The notes under the pieces are model-generated. The model did no database searches and had not been told where the DNA came from. It saw nothing but the letters and a program-made list of their open reading frames with translations. From the NCBI RefSeq assembly GCF_025165815.1, contig NZ_JAFFZE010000009.1, forward strand, positions 372,001 through 436,000: DNA of 64,000 nt, given 5' to 3'. The translations under genes and the position numbers were made by a program. Positions 1-7,394 of the stretch are shown piece after piece. Numbering within the stretch: the stretch's first letter is position 1; the number at the start of each line of letters is the position of its first letter. This DNA comes from Actinophytocola gossypii. GTDB taxonomy: Bacteria > Actinomycetota > Actinomycetes > Mycobacteriales > Pseudonocardiaceae.

Positions 1-1
1 G

Positions 2-40
2 ATGTCGGAGTGGCTGGACCGCATCGCCGCCGCCGGCTGA
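2..40 (+). CDS. 3' end of an upstream gene (partial)
   Basis: An open frame runs in from the left edge and ends with the residues SEWLDRIAAAG and a TGA. It looks like the C-terminal tail of a protein encoded upstream on the plus strand, convergent with the RloB gene that ends at 57. Only about 12 residues are visible, so no function can be given and the call rests on plausibility alone. Confidence 0.3.
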   Translation: MSEWLDRIAAAG

Positions 41-56
41 CCGGCGCTGGTCGGGG

Positions 57-665
57 TTACGGCTCGATCGCGGCGAGGAGTTCGTGCATCGACGACGCGG
101 GGTTGTCCTGGGGAAAGGCGGTTCCGTTCCGCTCGTGGCGGCGGGCCAGCCGGGCGGCGCGCTCCTTCGCGGTGTCACGCAGGCACACGTACCTGTCGCC
201 GTCGATCCGCTTGCCGGAACGTCCGTCGAGCTTTCGGCTCAACCGTTCGGCCGCGGCTGTGTCGAGAAAGGCGGTCTGGTCCTCGAGATGCAGGATGAGC
301 CACAACTCGAAGCACGGATTCGAGATGGCGAGCCGGATACCGTGCTCCTGCGCCAGGCGGATCGCCCGCATCAGGTTCGGGTGCTGTTTGGGCCATTCCA
401 CGTCGAAAACACACCAGCACTCGTCGACCTCGTCATCATTGCTGCGGTCGATCGCGCACCGCACCAGTGTCAGCGGCACTCCCTGCTCCGGCGCGATCTC
501 GACATTGATCGAGGTGTTGTCGCGGACACTCGGCAACCGCTTCAAGGCCCTGAGATAGTCGGGTTCGGATGCCTCGCCTTCGCAGAACACCACCACGGTC
601 TTGCGTTCCGGCCTGGTCGCGGTCCTCCGGCGGAGGTCCTTCGCGCGCGTCCTTCTTGCTCCCAT
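57..665 (-). CDS. RloB-like protein (AbiL-type defence partner)
   Basis: A 202-residue protein of the RloB family, which has a TOPRIM-like fold and accompanies AAA ATPases in anticodon-nuclease and abortive-infection loci. Visible landmarks are the basic N-terminus, VVFCEGEASEPDYLRAL near residue 25 with the expected acidic residues, an acidic VFDVEWPK strand near 87, and the ISNPCFELWLILHL block typical of the family. It starts 4 nt after the stop of the ATPase gene, so the two are co-transcribed. An AAA ATPase followed by RloB is the composition reported for AbiL-type abortive infection. The role as effector nuclease is inferred. Confidence 0.8.
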   Translation of the reverse strand: MGARRTRAKDLRRRTATRPERKTVVVFCEGEASEPDYLRALKRLPSVRDNTSINVEIAPEQGVPLTLVRCAIDRSNDDEVDECWCVFDVEWPKQHPNLMRAIRLAQEHGIRLAISNPCFELWLILHLEDQTAFLDTAAAERLSRKLDGRSGKRIDGDRYVCLRDTAKERAARLARRHERNGTAFPQDNPASSMHELLAAIEP

Positions 666-669
666 CGAG

Positions 670-1965
670 TCAGCCGATCAGGCCGAGCGCGCGCAGCATT
701 TCCGTCCGGTCGACGTCCGGCAACGCGCCGAACCGCCCGTGCAGGTATGCCTTCTCCAGATTCTGCGACTTCCGCACCCGTTCTCCGGCGAACTCGGCGA
801 GGGCGCCGAGGCGGGTCGATCCGTCGTCCAGTTTCTCCGTCAGCCAGACCTCGTCACGGTTGAGTTGGCCGAGCAGGCTGGTGTCGTGCGAGGTGAAGAT
901 CAGCTGGGCGCCCTCCGGGTTGGTCACGGGATCCTGGAACAGGCGGATCAGTTGCGCGGACAAGGTGGGGTGCAGGCTGGCGTCCAGTTCGTCGAACAGC
1001 ACGCGGGAGCCGTTCTTGAGCGCGGTCAGCACCGGCGCGATCAGCGCGAACCAGGTACGCGTTCCCTCCGATTCGGCTGAGAAGTCGAGTGGTAGCCGTT
1101 CGTGGCCGCTTCGATGCACGAGGCGTACCCTGCGTCGCATACGCGGCGGGGGAGAGTCCCTCTCGACGCCCTGGAGATCGATGGGTTCGTCGTCGATCAG
1201 CACGTCGTCGATGCCGAGGTCGGCTATACGAAGCAGGGCCAAGGCCCTCGTGCGATCCTCCTGCGTCGGTGACAGCAGATCCCCGAACCCGGGCAGCGGT
1301 GTTTGGCCATCGTCCACGGGATCCTCGAACCAATGACGAGTCTGCGCGAACCGGGGTCGACGCCTCCGCCAGTGACTACTTGTCACCGGCGCCCCCAACA
1401 CCTGTGTGTTCAGCAGGTCGCGGGTGAAGCCGGAGACGTGTGGCTCGTTGAACCGGCGGGCCGCGGACAAGGCGAGCGTCGTGCTGGTCAGGAGCTCTCG
1501 GGCGCCTGACAGCTGTCCGAGTCCGCGCTGCAGCGTGAGCTCGTTCCCCTCGCGTTCGAAGATCCGCCGTCGCTTCCTTTCCGGATAATGGAACAGGCCC
1601 TCGTAGTGAACCCTGTCCCGGTTCAGTTCGAGGACGTACTCGAAGCGCACGCCTCCGACGACGGACTCGATGGTGAACTCGGCCGGACGGTCCGGGTCGT
1701 CGGTGAACGCGAACGGTTCGAGCGGTATCCCGTCCTCCCAGAACCGAAGTGAGTCGAGCACGGCGAACTGGAGCCAGCCCAGTGCGGCGATGATGTTGGA
1801 CTTGCCGGAGGCGTTCGGCCCGTAGATGGCCGAGACCGTGAGCAGGCTCGCGTTCAGGTTGGGTGCGGGGCGCGCCTCCGCGCGGTCGCGGTCGACGGCG
1901 ACCATCGACAACTCGACGGGGTGAAGTATCGAACGGAAGTTCGATACTTCGAACCGGATCAGCAC
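670..1965 (-). CDS. AAA family ATPase (AAA_21/AAA15, RloA/AbiLi-like)
   Basis: A 431-residue SMC/OLD-like ATPase. The N-terminal strand LIRFEVSNFRSI leads to a Walker A YGPNASGKSNI near residue 50. The late part has a Walker B-like RVLFDELDASLHP and a switch block LIFTSHDTSLL. The GTG start at 1965 has a good ribosome site (gagagga) 8 nt upstream. It is the sensor/motor half of a two-gene defence operon with the RloB gene just downstream. The first codons are unusual: they use GTA, CGT, ATA and CTT, rare in this genome, and together form a perfect palindrome containing a LexA box (see the regulatory entry). Confidence 0.82.
   Translation of the reverse strand: MLIRFEVSNFRSILHPVELSMVAVDRDRAEARPAPNLNASLLTVSAIYGPNASGKSNIIAALGWLQFAVLDSLRFWEDGIPLEPFAFTDDPDRPAEFTIESVVGGVRFEYVLELNRDRVHYEGLFHYPERKRRRIFEREGNELTLQRGLGQLSGARELLTSTTLALSAARRFNEPHVSGFTRDLLNTQVLGAPVTSSHWRRRRPRFAQTRHWFEDPVDDGQTPLPGFGDLLSPTQEDRTRALALLRIADLGIDDVLIDDEPIDLQGVERDSPPPRMRRRVRLVHRSGHERLPLDFSAESEGTRTWFALIAPVLTALKNGSRVLFDELDASLHPTLSAQLIRLFQDPVTNPEGAQLIFTSHDTSLLGQLNRDEVWLTEKLDDGSTRLGALAEFAGERVRKSQNLEKAYLHGRFGALPDVDRTEMLRALGLIG
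1923..1950. promoter_or_regulatory. LexA/SOS box inside a 12-bp inverted repeat
   Basis: The repeat GAAGTATCGAAC, spacer GGAA, GTTCGATACTTC is perfect. Its core at 1929-1944, TCGAAC-N4-GTTCGA, matches the mycobacterial LexA consensus exactly. It lies 15-42 nt inside the reading frame of the AAA ATPase (codons 6-14). A LexA bound here could block initiation or early elongation, placing the defence operon under DNA-damage control. The site is seen directly; LexA binding is inferred. Confidence 0.6.
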
Positions 1966-2182
1966 CGCAGGTCCTCTCTCGGCGTCCAGGGAGCGCGTAC
2001 AACCTCGATTTCGTCGAAATCCTACGACAATCTAGCGCTGTTCGTCGCCACGCCGCTCGCTCCGTCATCCGGGGGTGCGCTCGCAGGGCGCTAGGACATC
2101 TGGGTGAACCCTCCCCGCTGGGTGGTCCGGGATCAGTAGGGTCGCGGGGTCGCGGTCACGAGTCCGGCACGGGAGATGAACG

Positions 2183-2995
2183 GTGACACAGCAGACCAAC
2201 TGGGTACCGACGTCGGTCGACTTCGAGAAGCCGAGTGCGGCTCGGCTCTACGACTACCTGCTCGGGGGGAACCACAACTTCGCCGTCGACCGGGCGTTCG
2301 CCGAGAAGTTGATGAAGATGCAGCCGGAGGCCAAGCGGGTCGCGGTGAACAACCGGGCCTTCATGCGGCGCGCGGTCCTCTTCATGATGGAGCAGGGGAT
2401 CCGGCAGTTCCTCGACCTCGGCTCCGGCATCCCGACCGTGGGCAACGTGCACGAGATCGCGCAGGAGGCCGACCCGGACGCCCGCGTGGTCTACGTCGAC
2501 ATCGAGAACGTCGCGGTGGCGCACAGCCAGCTCCTGCTCGAGGGCAGCGACAACGCCGCCATGGTGCACGCCGACGTCGCCAAGCCCGGCCTCGTGCTGA
2601 ACGACGCGCAGACCCGCCGGCTGCTCGACTTCGACCAACCGGTGGGCCTGCTCGCCGTCACCATCGGGCACTACATCCTCGACGAGCAGGACCCGTTCGG
2701 CGTCTTCGACACCTATCGGGACGCGCTCGCCCCGGGCAGCTTCCTCGCGATCACCCACTTCACCAACGACTTCGACATCTTCGACGGCGACAAGCTGAGC
2801 AACGAGATGAAGCAGTCGCAGAACAACATCCGCGCGCGCAGCCGCGAGGAGGTCCTCCGGCTGTTCGGCGACTTCGAACTCGTCGAGCCCGGCCTGGTCA
2901 CCACCTCCCAGTGGCGACCGGAACGGCCAACCGACGACGAGGACACCATCGTCGAGCAGGACGGGCTCTACGCCGGCGTGGGGCGCAAACCCTGA
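2183..2995 (+). CDS. SAM-dependent methyltransferase, DUF574 family
   Basis: A 270-residue member of the actinobacterial DUF574/Methyltransf_19 family. The signature PSAARLYDYLLGGNHNF follows the N-terminus, and the SAM-binding loop FLDLGSGIPTVGNVHEIA lies near residue 78 with an acidic VVYVDIE strand after it. Such proteins are abundant in actinomycetes and their substrates are mostly unknown. The GTG start is preceded by gggagatg. It is transcribed away from the defence operon across a 217-bp gap and is convergent with the peroxidase gene. Confidence 0.9.
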   Translation: MTQQTNWVPTSVDFEKPSAARLYDYLLGGNHNFAVDRAFAEKLMKMQPEAKRVAVNNRAFMRRAVLFMMEQGIRQFLDLGSGIPTVGNVHEIAQEADPDARVVYVDIENVAVAHSQLLLEGSDNAAMVHADVAKPGLVLNDAQTRRLLDFDQPVGLLAVTIGHYILDEQDPFGVFDTYRDALAPGSFLAITHFTNDFDIFDGDKLSNEMKQSQNNIRARSREEVLRLFGDFELVEPGLVTTSQWRPERPTDDEDTIVEQDGLYAGVGRKP

Positions 2996-2999
2996 CCTC

Positions 3000-4652
3000 T
3001 CAGTCGCCGAGCGGGTTGAGCAGGTCCGCCTTGCCCTCGAACGCGTACAGCAGCAGGTCGGTCATCCGGAACGTCCGCCGGTCCGGGCCGAGCGACGGCC
3101 GCCACCACGGCTCGCGCACGATCGACGTGCGGCTGCCCTCCATGGCACGGTGGAACACCTCGGCCACGACCCGCCCACCGACCGGGCCGAGCCGGCCGCC
3201 GTTGAACTCGGCCTCGCGCAGCACGTAGAACCACAGCGGGGTCGCCTCGGCCACCTCGGCGCGTTGCTCGTCGGTCAGTCCTTCCAGGGTCGAGCCCTGG
3301 CTGCCGGCCAGGATCTGCTCCTCGGTCAGTGGCTCGATCTCGAGGAACTTCGCCAGCTGCCGCCCGCTGGCCAGGTTCACCATGCTGCCCCTGGTCAGGT
3401 TGCGGAACGCCAGGTTGCGGTGGATCGCCGGCACCTCGGTGCCCCGGCCGCCGAACGTGCCGGCCGGCAGCTCGGCCAGCGGGTCGACCATGAACGTGTC
3501 GATCCGCTTGGTCACGTTGCCGCCACCGGTGGGGGCCGCGAGGTCCGGGCGGCCCGCCTCGGTGAAGTCGAACAACCGCCGGAAGTCGGCGATCCAGTTC
3601 GTCGGCAACGTGAGCACCGTGCCCGAGTTCGGGTCGTCGAGATCCGGCAGCGTCGCCTCGGGATCGAAGTTGCCGGCGACCCCGGTGAACACGAACAGCT
3701 GGAACAGCGTCGCGGCGGCGCCTGGGCCGGAGCTGGTGAACACCCGGTTCCACTCGTAGCCGCCGCGGACCATGCTGTGGCCGAGCCGGTAGGCGCCGAC
3801 CGCGAACTCCAGCGGCATGGTCGGCGGCTGCCCGTGGTGCCCCCGCCGGGACGTCTCGAAGAACCGGCGCCCGCACCGGAACACGTCGTCGACGATCGCC
3901 GGGTCGACGATGCGCGGCAGGAAGTCCGTGCGCAGCATCCACTGGTAGTGCCGCACCACCCGCTCCCGCGCGACGGTGAACAGCCTGCGCCCGTACAGGC
4001 CCCGCATCGCGAGCTCGTCGACGACCCGGTTGTGGAACCGGATGAACGCCAGGTGGGTCTGCGCGACGGCCAGGTTCTCGTCGTTGCGCAGGTCCGGGAT
4101 CAGCGGCCGGCGGCGGTCGGCCATCGTGCCGCCCGAGCCGCCGACTCTCGGCAGGTCGAAGCCCTCCAACTCGACGTTCACCCCGTCGTCCGGGAACGTC
4201 GTCGCCGACGTGCGGCCGACCTTGAGCGACGCGCCGTCGTCGGCGTAGAAGGCTCGGTCGTGCGGATCGGTCGGGCCCCGGCCGTACATCGAGTCGAGGT
4301 CCAGCGCGGGCGACCGGCCCTGCACCAGGTCGCCGAGGTTGACGTCATCGCCGAGCTGCGCCTCGGTCCGGTCCATCGTCAGGTCGTGGTCGACGAACTG
4401 GCCGAGGTAGGTGAAGCCGGCCGGGATCGGCGGGTCCGAGTCCGGCTGCGCGCCGCCCGCGGTGATCGCCTCGGTCAGCGCGACCCGGGTGGCCTCGTCG
4501 GTGCGCGCGCCCTTGGGCCCCAGCCGCGAGAAGCGGAACCGCCGCAGCTCCTCGTCGGCCAGCGGCGGCCGGGTCCGCGCCTCCCCGCCGCGGTCGAACT
4601 CGAGCACTCCCTCGCCGACGACGAAGTACGTGTGCTGTCCGTGCTTCCTCAT
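3000..4652 (-). CDS. haem peroxidase family protein
   Basis: A 550-residue protein of the animal-type haem peroxidase superfamily. The distal-histidine motif GQFVDHDLT has its His at residue 89. A conserved RFHNRVVDEL helix lies in the middle, and the proximal histidine is in AYRLGHSMV (His292). There is no signal peptide. A longer frame runs to 4748, but the ATG at 4652 with a G-rich ribosome site upstream gives the cleaner N-terminus (MRKHGQHTYF). It diverges from the peptide transporter operon across a 176-bp region with a palindrome. Family proteins oxidise halides or organic substrates with peroxide; the substrate is unknown. Confidence 0.85.
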   Translation of the reverse strand: MRKHGQHTYFVVGEGVLEFDRGGEARTRPPLADEELRRFRFSRLGPKGARTDEATRVALTEAITAGGAQPDSDPPIPAGFTYLGQFVDHDLTMDRTEAQLGDDVNLGDLVQGRSPALDLDSMYGRGPTDPHDRAFYADDGASLKVGRTSATTFPDDGVNVELEGFDLPRVGGSGGTMADRRRPLIPDLRNDENLAVAQTHLAFIRFHNRVVDELAMRGLYGRRLFTVARERVVRHYQWMLRTDFLPRIVDPAIVDDVFRCGRRFFETSRRGHHGQPPTMPLEFAVGAYRLGHSMVRGGYEWNRVFTSSGPGAAATLFQLFVFTGVAGNFDPEATLPDLDDPNSGTVLTLPTNWIADFRRLFDFTEAGRPDLAAPTGGGNVTKRIDTFMVDPLAELPAGTFGGRGTEVPAIHRNLAFRNLTRGSMVNLASGRQLAKFLEIEPLTEEQILAGSQGSTLEGLTDEQRAEVAEATPLWFYVLREAEFNGGRLGPVGGRVVAEVFHRAMEGSRTSIVREPWWRPSLGPDRRTFRMTDLLLYAFEGKADLLNPLGD

Positions 4653-4751
4653 GCCCAAACCCCCAGTTCGGTACCGATGCCCGAACAAGAGGCCGGCAGC
4701 GCACGCCGGGATACGCGCATCGGTGAATCGCACTACTCGACCCCGCACACC

Positions 4752-4767
4752 TGGTGCGATCGCACCA
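4752..4767. promoter_or_regulatory. 16-bp perfect palindrome, likely operator
   Basis: TGGTGCGATCGCACCA is a perfect 16-bp palindrome between the divergent peroxidase gene and the peptide transporter operon. Size and TGGT/ACCA ends resemble operators of dimeric winged-helix regulators. The regulator is not identifiable from the site; the operon's own PucR protein is one candidate. Confidence 0.5.
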
Positions 4768-4773
4768 AGACAA

Positions 4774-4824
4774 CCCGCCCTTCCGGCGGGCAGGCTGCCC
4801 CTCCAAGGGGACCGCTCTTGGAGG
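4774..4824 (+). promoter_or_regulatory. structured leader with ribosome-site-sequestering hairpin
   Basis: Three stems can be drawn: CCCGCC/GGCGGG (4774-4790), CCCCT/AGGGG (4798-4810) and CTCCAAG/CTTGGAG (4801-4807 with 4817-4823). The last pairs with the ribosome site ggagg at 4820-4824 and excludes the second. Such mutually exclusive pairing could switch translation of the transporter operon. No known riboswitch class was recognised. Confidence 0.35.
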
Positions 4825-4828
4825 CACG

Positions 4829-6412
4829 ATGAAGACCTTCCCGAGAATCGCGGCCACCGGCGCGCTCGCGTTGGCGCTCGTCGCCTGCGGCGGCCCCGGC
4901 GGGTCCGCGGGCGGCCGCAACCTGGTCGACGGCCAGACCTTCACCATGGTGCTCGGCACCGACCCGGGGAACCTCGACCCGCACTTCACCTCGCTGTCGG
5001 CCACCATGCAGGTCGACCGGTTCCTCTACGACTCGCTGGTCAACATCGACGTGAACGGCGAGCTGGTGCCGGGCCTCGCGGCCGAGTGGGAGGCCACCAC
5101 CACCGAGGCCACCTTCACCCTGCGCGAGGGCGTCACCTGCGGCGACGGCACCGAGCTGACCGCCACCCAGGTCGCCGAGAACATCACGTTCGTCGGCGAC
5201 CCGGAGAACGCGTCCACCCGGATGGGCGTGTTCGTCCCGGCCGGTGCCACCGCGACCGCCGACGACGCCGCCCGCACGGTCACCGTCACCTCCCCGACCC
5301 CGGACTCCTTCCTCGCCCGCAACGTCGGCGGTCTGCACATCGTGTGCGCCAAGGGAATGGCCGACCGCAAGCGCCTCGCACAGGGCGCCGACGGCACCGG
5401 CATGTTCACCCTCACCGAGGCCGTCCCCGGCGACCACTACACGATGACCCGCCGCGAGGACTACGCCTGGGGACCGGGCGACTGGCGCGCCGACCAGCCC
5501 GGTCTGCCCGACCAGGTGGTCATCCGGATCGTGGGCAACGAGACCACGGCGGCGAGCCTGCTCCTGTCCGGCGACGTCAACGCCGCCGGGTTCGTCGGCC
5601 CGGACCAGCAACGCGTGCGCGCCAGGGACCTGTTCCGGCGGGACATGCTCGCCCTGGTCGGGGAGCTGTGGTTCAACCAGCGCGACGGGCTGCCGGCCGC
5701 CGCCGACGACGTGCGCCGCGCACTCACCCAGGCACTCGACCTCGGCGAGCTGGGGCAGGTGCTCAGCGGGGGCACCGGGGAGCGGGCCACCGGGCTCGTT
5801 CCGCCCGGGTTCGGGCCGTGCGAGGGGGACACCGTCGGCGACGCGCTGCCCGCCCACGACCTCGACGCCGCCGCCCGAACCCTCGACGCGGCGGGCTGGA
5901 CCGAGGGCGCCGACGGCACCAGGACCAAGGACGGCACCCGGCTGGAGCTGACGCTGTTCTACCCGACCACGCTCGGCCCCACCATGCAGGCCGGCGCCGA
6001 GCTGGCGCAGCAGCGCTGGGGCGACCTCGGCGTCGACGTCACCCTCAAGGGCGGAACCGACGCGGAGATGGGCCAGCTCGTCGGCGGTCAGCTGCCGTGG
6101 GACGCCGCGTTCGTGCCGCTCAACGTGACGTTGCCGAGCCAAACGGTGCCGTTCCTGTCCGGCCCGGTCCCGCCGGAGGGCTCGAACTTCTCCGCCATCG
6201 ACAACCAGGACTACCTGACGGCCGTGCGGAAGGCGTCGGCGATCGCCGGAACCGAGTCCTGCGCGGAGTGGGGCGCGGCCGAGCGTGCCCTGTACGAGCA
6301 GCTCGACGTGGTGCCGTTCGTGAACTCCAGCCGGCCCACGTTCGGCAACGGCGCCGAGTTCGAGCTGACCCAGGGCAGTGTCAGCCCCAGCTCGATCCGG
6401 ATGCTCGGGTGA
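4829..6412 (+). CDS. peptide ABC transporter substrate-binding lipoprotein (SBP_bac_5)
   Basis: A 527-residue extracellular binding protein for oligopeptide/dipeptide-type ABC import. It starts at the ATG after ggagg; the signal peptide MKTFPRIAATGALALALVAC ends in a lipobox with Cys20. The family signature is GTDPGNLDPHFTSLSATMQVDRFLYDSLV, seen in part as LDPHFTS near residue 50. It is the first gene of an operon encoding permeases, ATPases, peptidases and D-amino acid enzymes with 0-4 nt junctions, which suggests peptide substrates, possibly containing D-residues. Nickel or other SBP_5 ligands cannot be excluded from sequence. Confidence 0.9.
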   Translation: MKTFPRIAATGALALALVACGGPGGSAGGRNLVDGQTFTMVLGTDPGNLDPHFTSLSATMQVDRFLYDSLVNIDVNGELVPGLAAEWEATTTEATFTLREGVTCGDGTELTATQVAENITFVGDPENASTRMGVFVPAGATATADDAARTVTVTSPTPDSFLARNVGGLHIVCAKGMADRKRLAQGADGTGMFTLTEAVPGDHYTMTRREDYAWGPGDWRADQPGLPDQVVIRIVGNETTAASLLLSGDVNAAGFVGPDQQRVRARDLFRRDMLALVGELWFNQRDGLPAAADDVRRALTQALDLGELGQVLSGGTGERATGLVPPGFGPCEGDTVGDALPAHDLDAAARTLDAAGWTEGADGTRTKDGTRLELTLFYPTTLGPTMQAGAELAQQRWGDLGVDVTLKGGTDAEMGQLVGGQLPWDAAFVPLNVTLPSQTVPFLSGPVPPEGSNFSAIDNQDYLTAVRKASAIAGTESCAEWGAAERALYEQLDVVPFVNSSRPTFGNGAEFELTQGSVSPSSIRMLG

Positions 6413-6416
6413 GCCC

Positions 6417-7394
6417 GTGACCACGACCGCGCTTCGCGCGCGCACCGAGCACGCCTGGGCGCGGTTCGCCGCCCGCCGGCTCGCGCGCCTGCTCGTGTCG
6501 GTGTGGGTGCTGATCACCGCCGCGTTCCTGATCATCCACCTGATCCCCGGCGACCCGGTCCGGGCCGCGCTCGGGCCGACCGCGACCCCCGAGCTGGTCG
6601 CCGCCCGGCGCGCGGCGCTCGGCCTGGACGATCCGCTGTGGCAGCAGTACGTGGACTACCTGCGCGGGCTGTTCACCGGCGAGCTCGGCACCTCGATGAC
6701 CTCGGGGCTGCCGGTGTCGCAGGTGCTCGGCGACCGGCTGCCGGCGACCCTGGAGCTCGCGCTGCTGGCGTTCGCGGTCGCCGTGCTCGTGTCGGTGCCG
6801 GTCGGGCTGCTGTTCGCGGTGCTCACCCGGGGCGGGCGACGTCGTCCCGCCGAGCTGGGGTTCACCGCCACCAGCATCGTGCTCGCGGCGATCCCGGAGT
6901 TCCTGCTCGCGGTCGCGCTGGTCTGGATCTTCGGGGTGAACCTCGGCTGGCTGCCGGTCGCCGGCCGGGACGGCGCCGCCTCCTACGTGCTGCCCGTGCT
7001 GGCGCTGGCGCTCGCACCGGCCGCGGTGCTGGCCAGGATCCTCCGGGTGGAGACCCTCGCGGTCCTGCGCGCCGACCACGTCCGCACCGCGCGCGCCAAA
7101 CGGCTGCCGGACCGCCACGTCTACCTGCGGCACGTGCTGCCGAACTCGCTGACCGCGGCGGTCACGCTCGGCGGGCTGCTGCTCGGCTCCATGGTCGCCG
7201 GGACCGTGCTGGTGGAGAACGTGTTCGCCTGGCCGGGCCTCGGCAGCACGATCGTCAGCTCGATCCTCGCCAAGGACTACCCGCTCGTGCAGGGGATCGT
7301 GCTCGTCTACGGCGTCGGCGTGCTCGTGGTGAACCTCCTGGTCGACGTGGCGCTCGCGCTGCTCGACCCCCGCTCGACGATCAGGGAGGGCTGA
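6417..7394 (+). CDS. peptide ABC transporter permease (DppB-like)
   Basis: A 325-residue inner-membrane permease. The N-terminal segment RLARLLVSVWVLITAAFLII and the following LIPGDPVRAALG are typical of DppB/OppB. The EAA-type cytoplasmic loop is visible as ADHVRTARAKRLPDRHVYLRHVLPNSL, in part near residue 225. The GTG start at 6417 lies 4 nt after the stop of the binding-protein gene. It pairs with the permease half of the next gene to form the membrane channel. Confidence 0.92.
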   Translation: MTTTALRARTEHAWARFAARRLARLLVSVWVLITAAFLIIHLIPGDPVRAALGPTATPELVAARRAALGLDDPLWQQYVDYLRGLFTGELGTSMTSGLPVSQVLGDRLPATLELALLAFAVAVLVSVPVGLLFAVLTRGGRRRPAELGFTATSIVLAAIPEFLLAVALVWIFGVNLGWLPVAGRDGAASYVLPVLALALAPAAVLARILRVETLAVLRADHVRTARAKRLPDRHVYLRHVLPNSLTAAVTLGGLLLGSMVAGTVLVENVFAWPGLGSTIVSSILAKDYPLVQGIVLVYGVGVLVVNLLVDVALALLDPRSTIREG

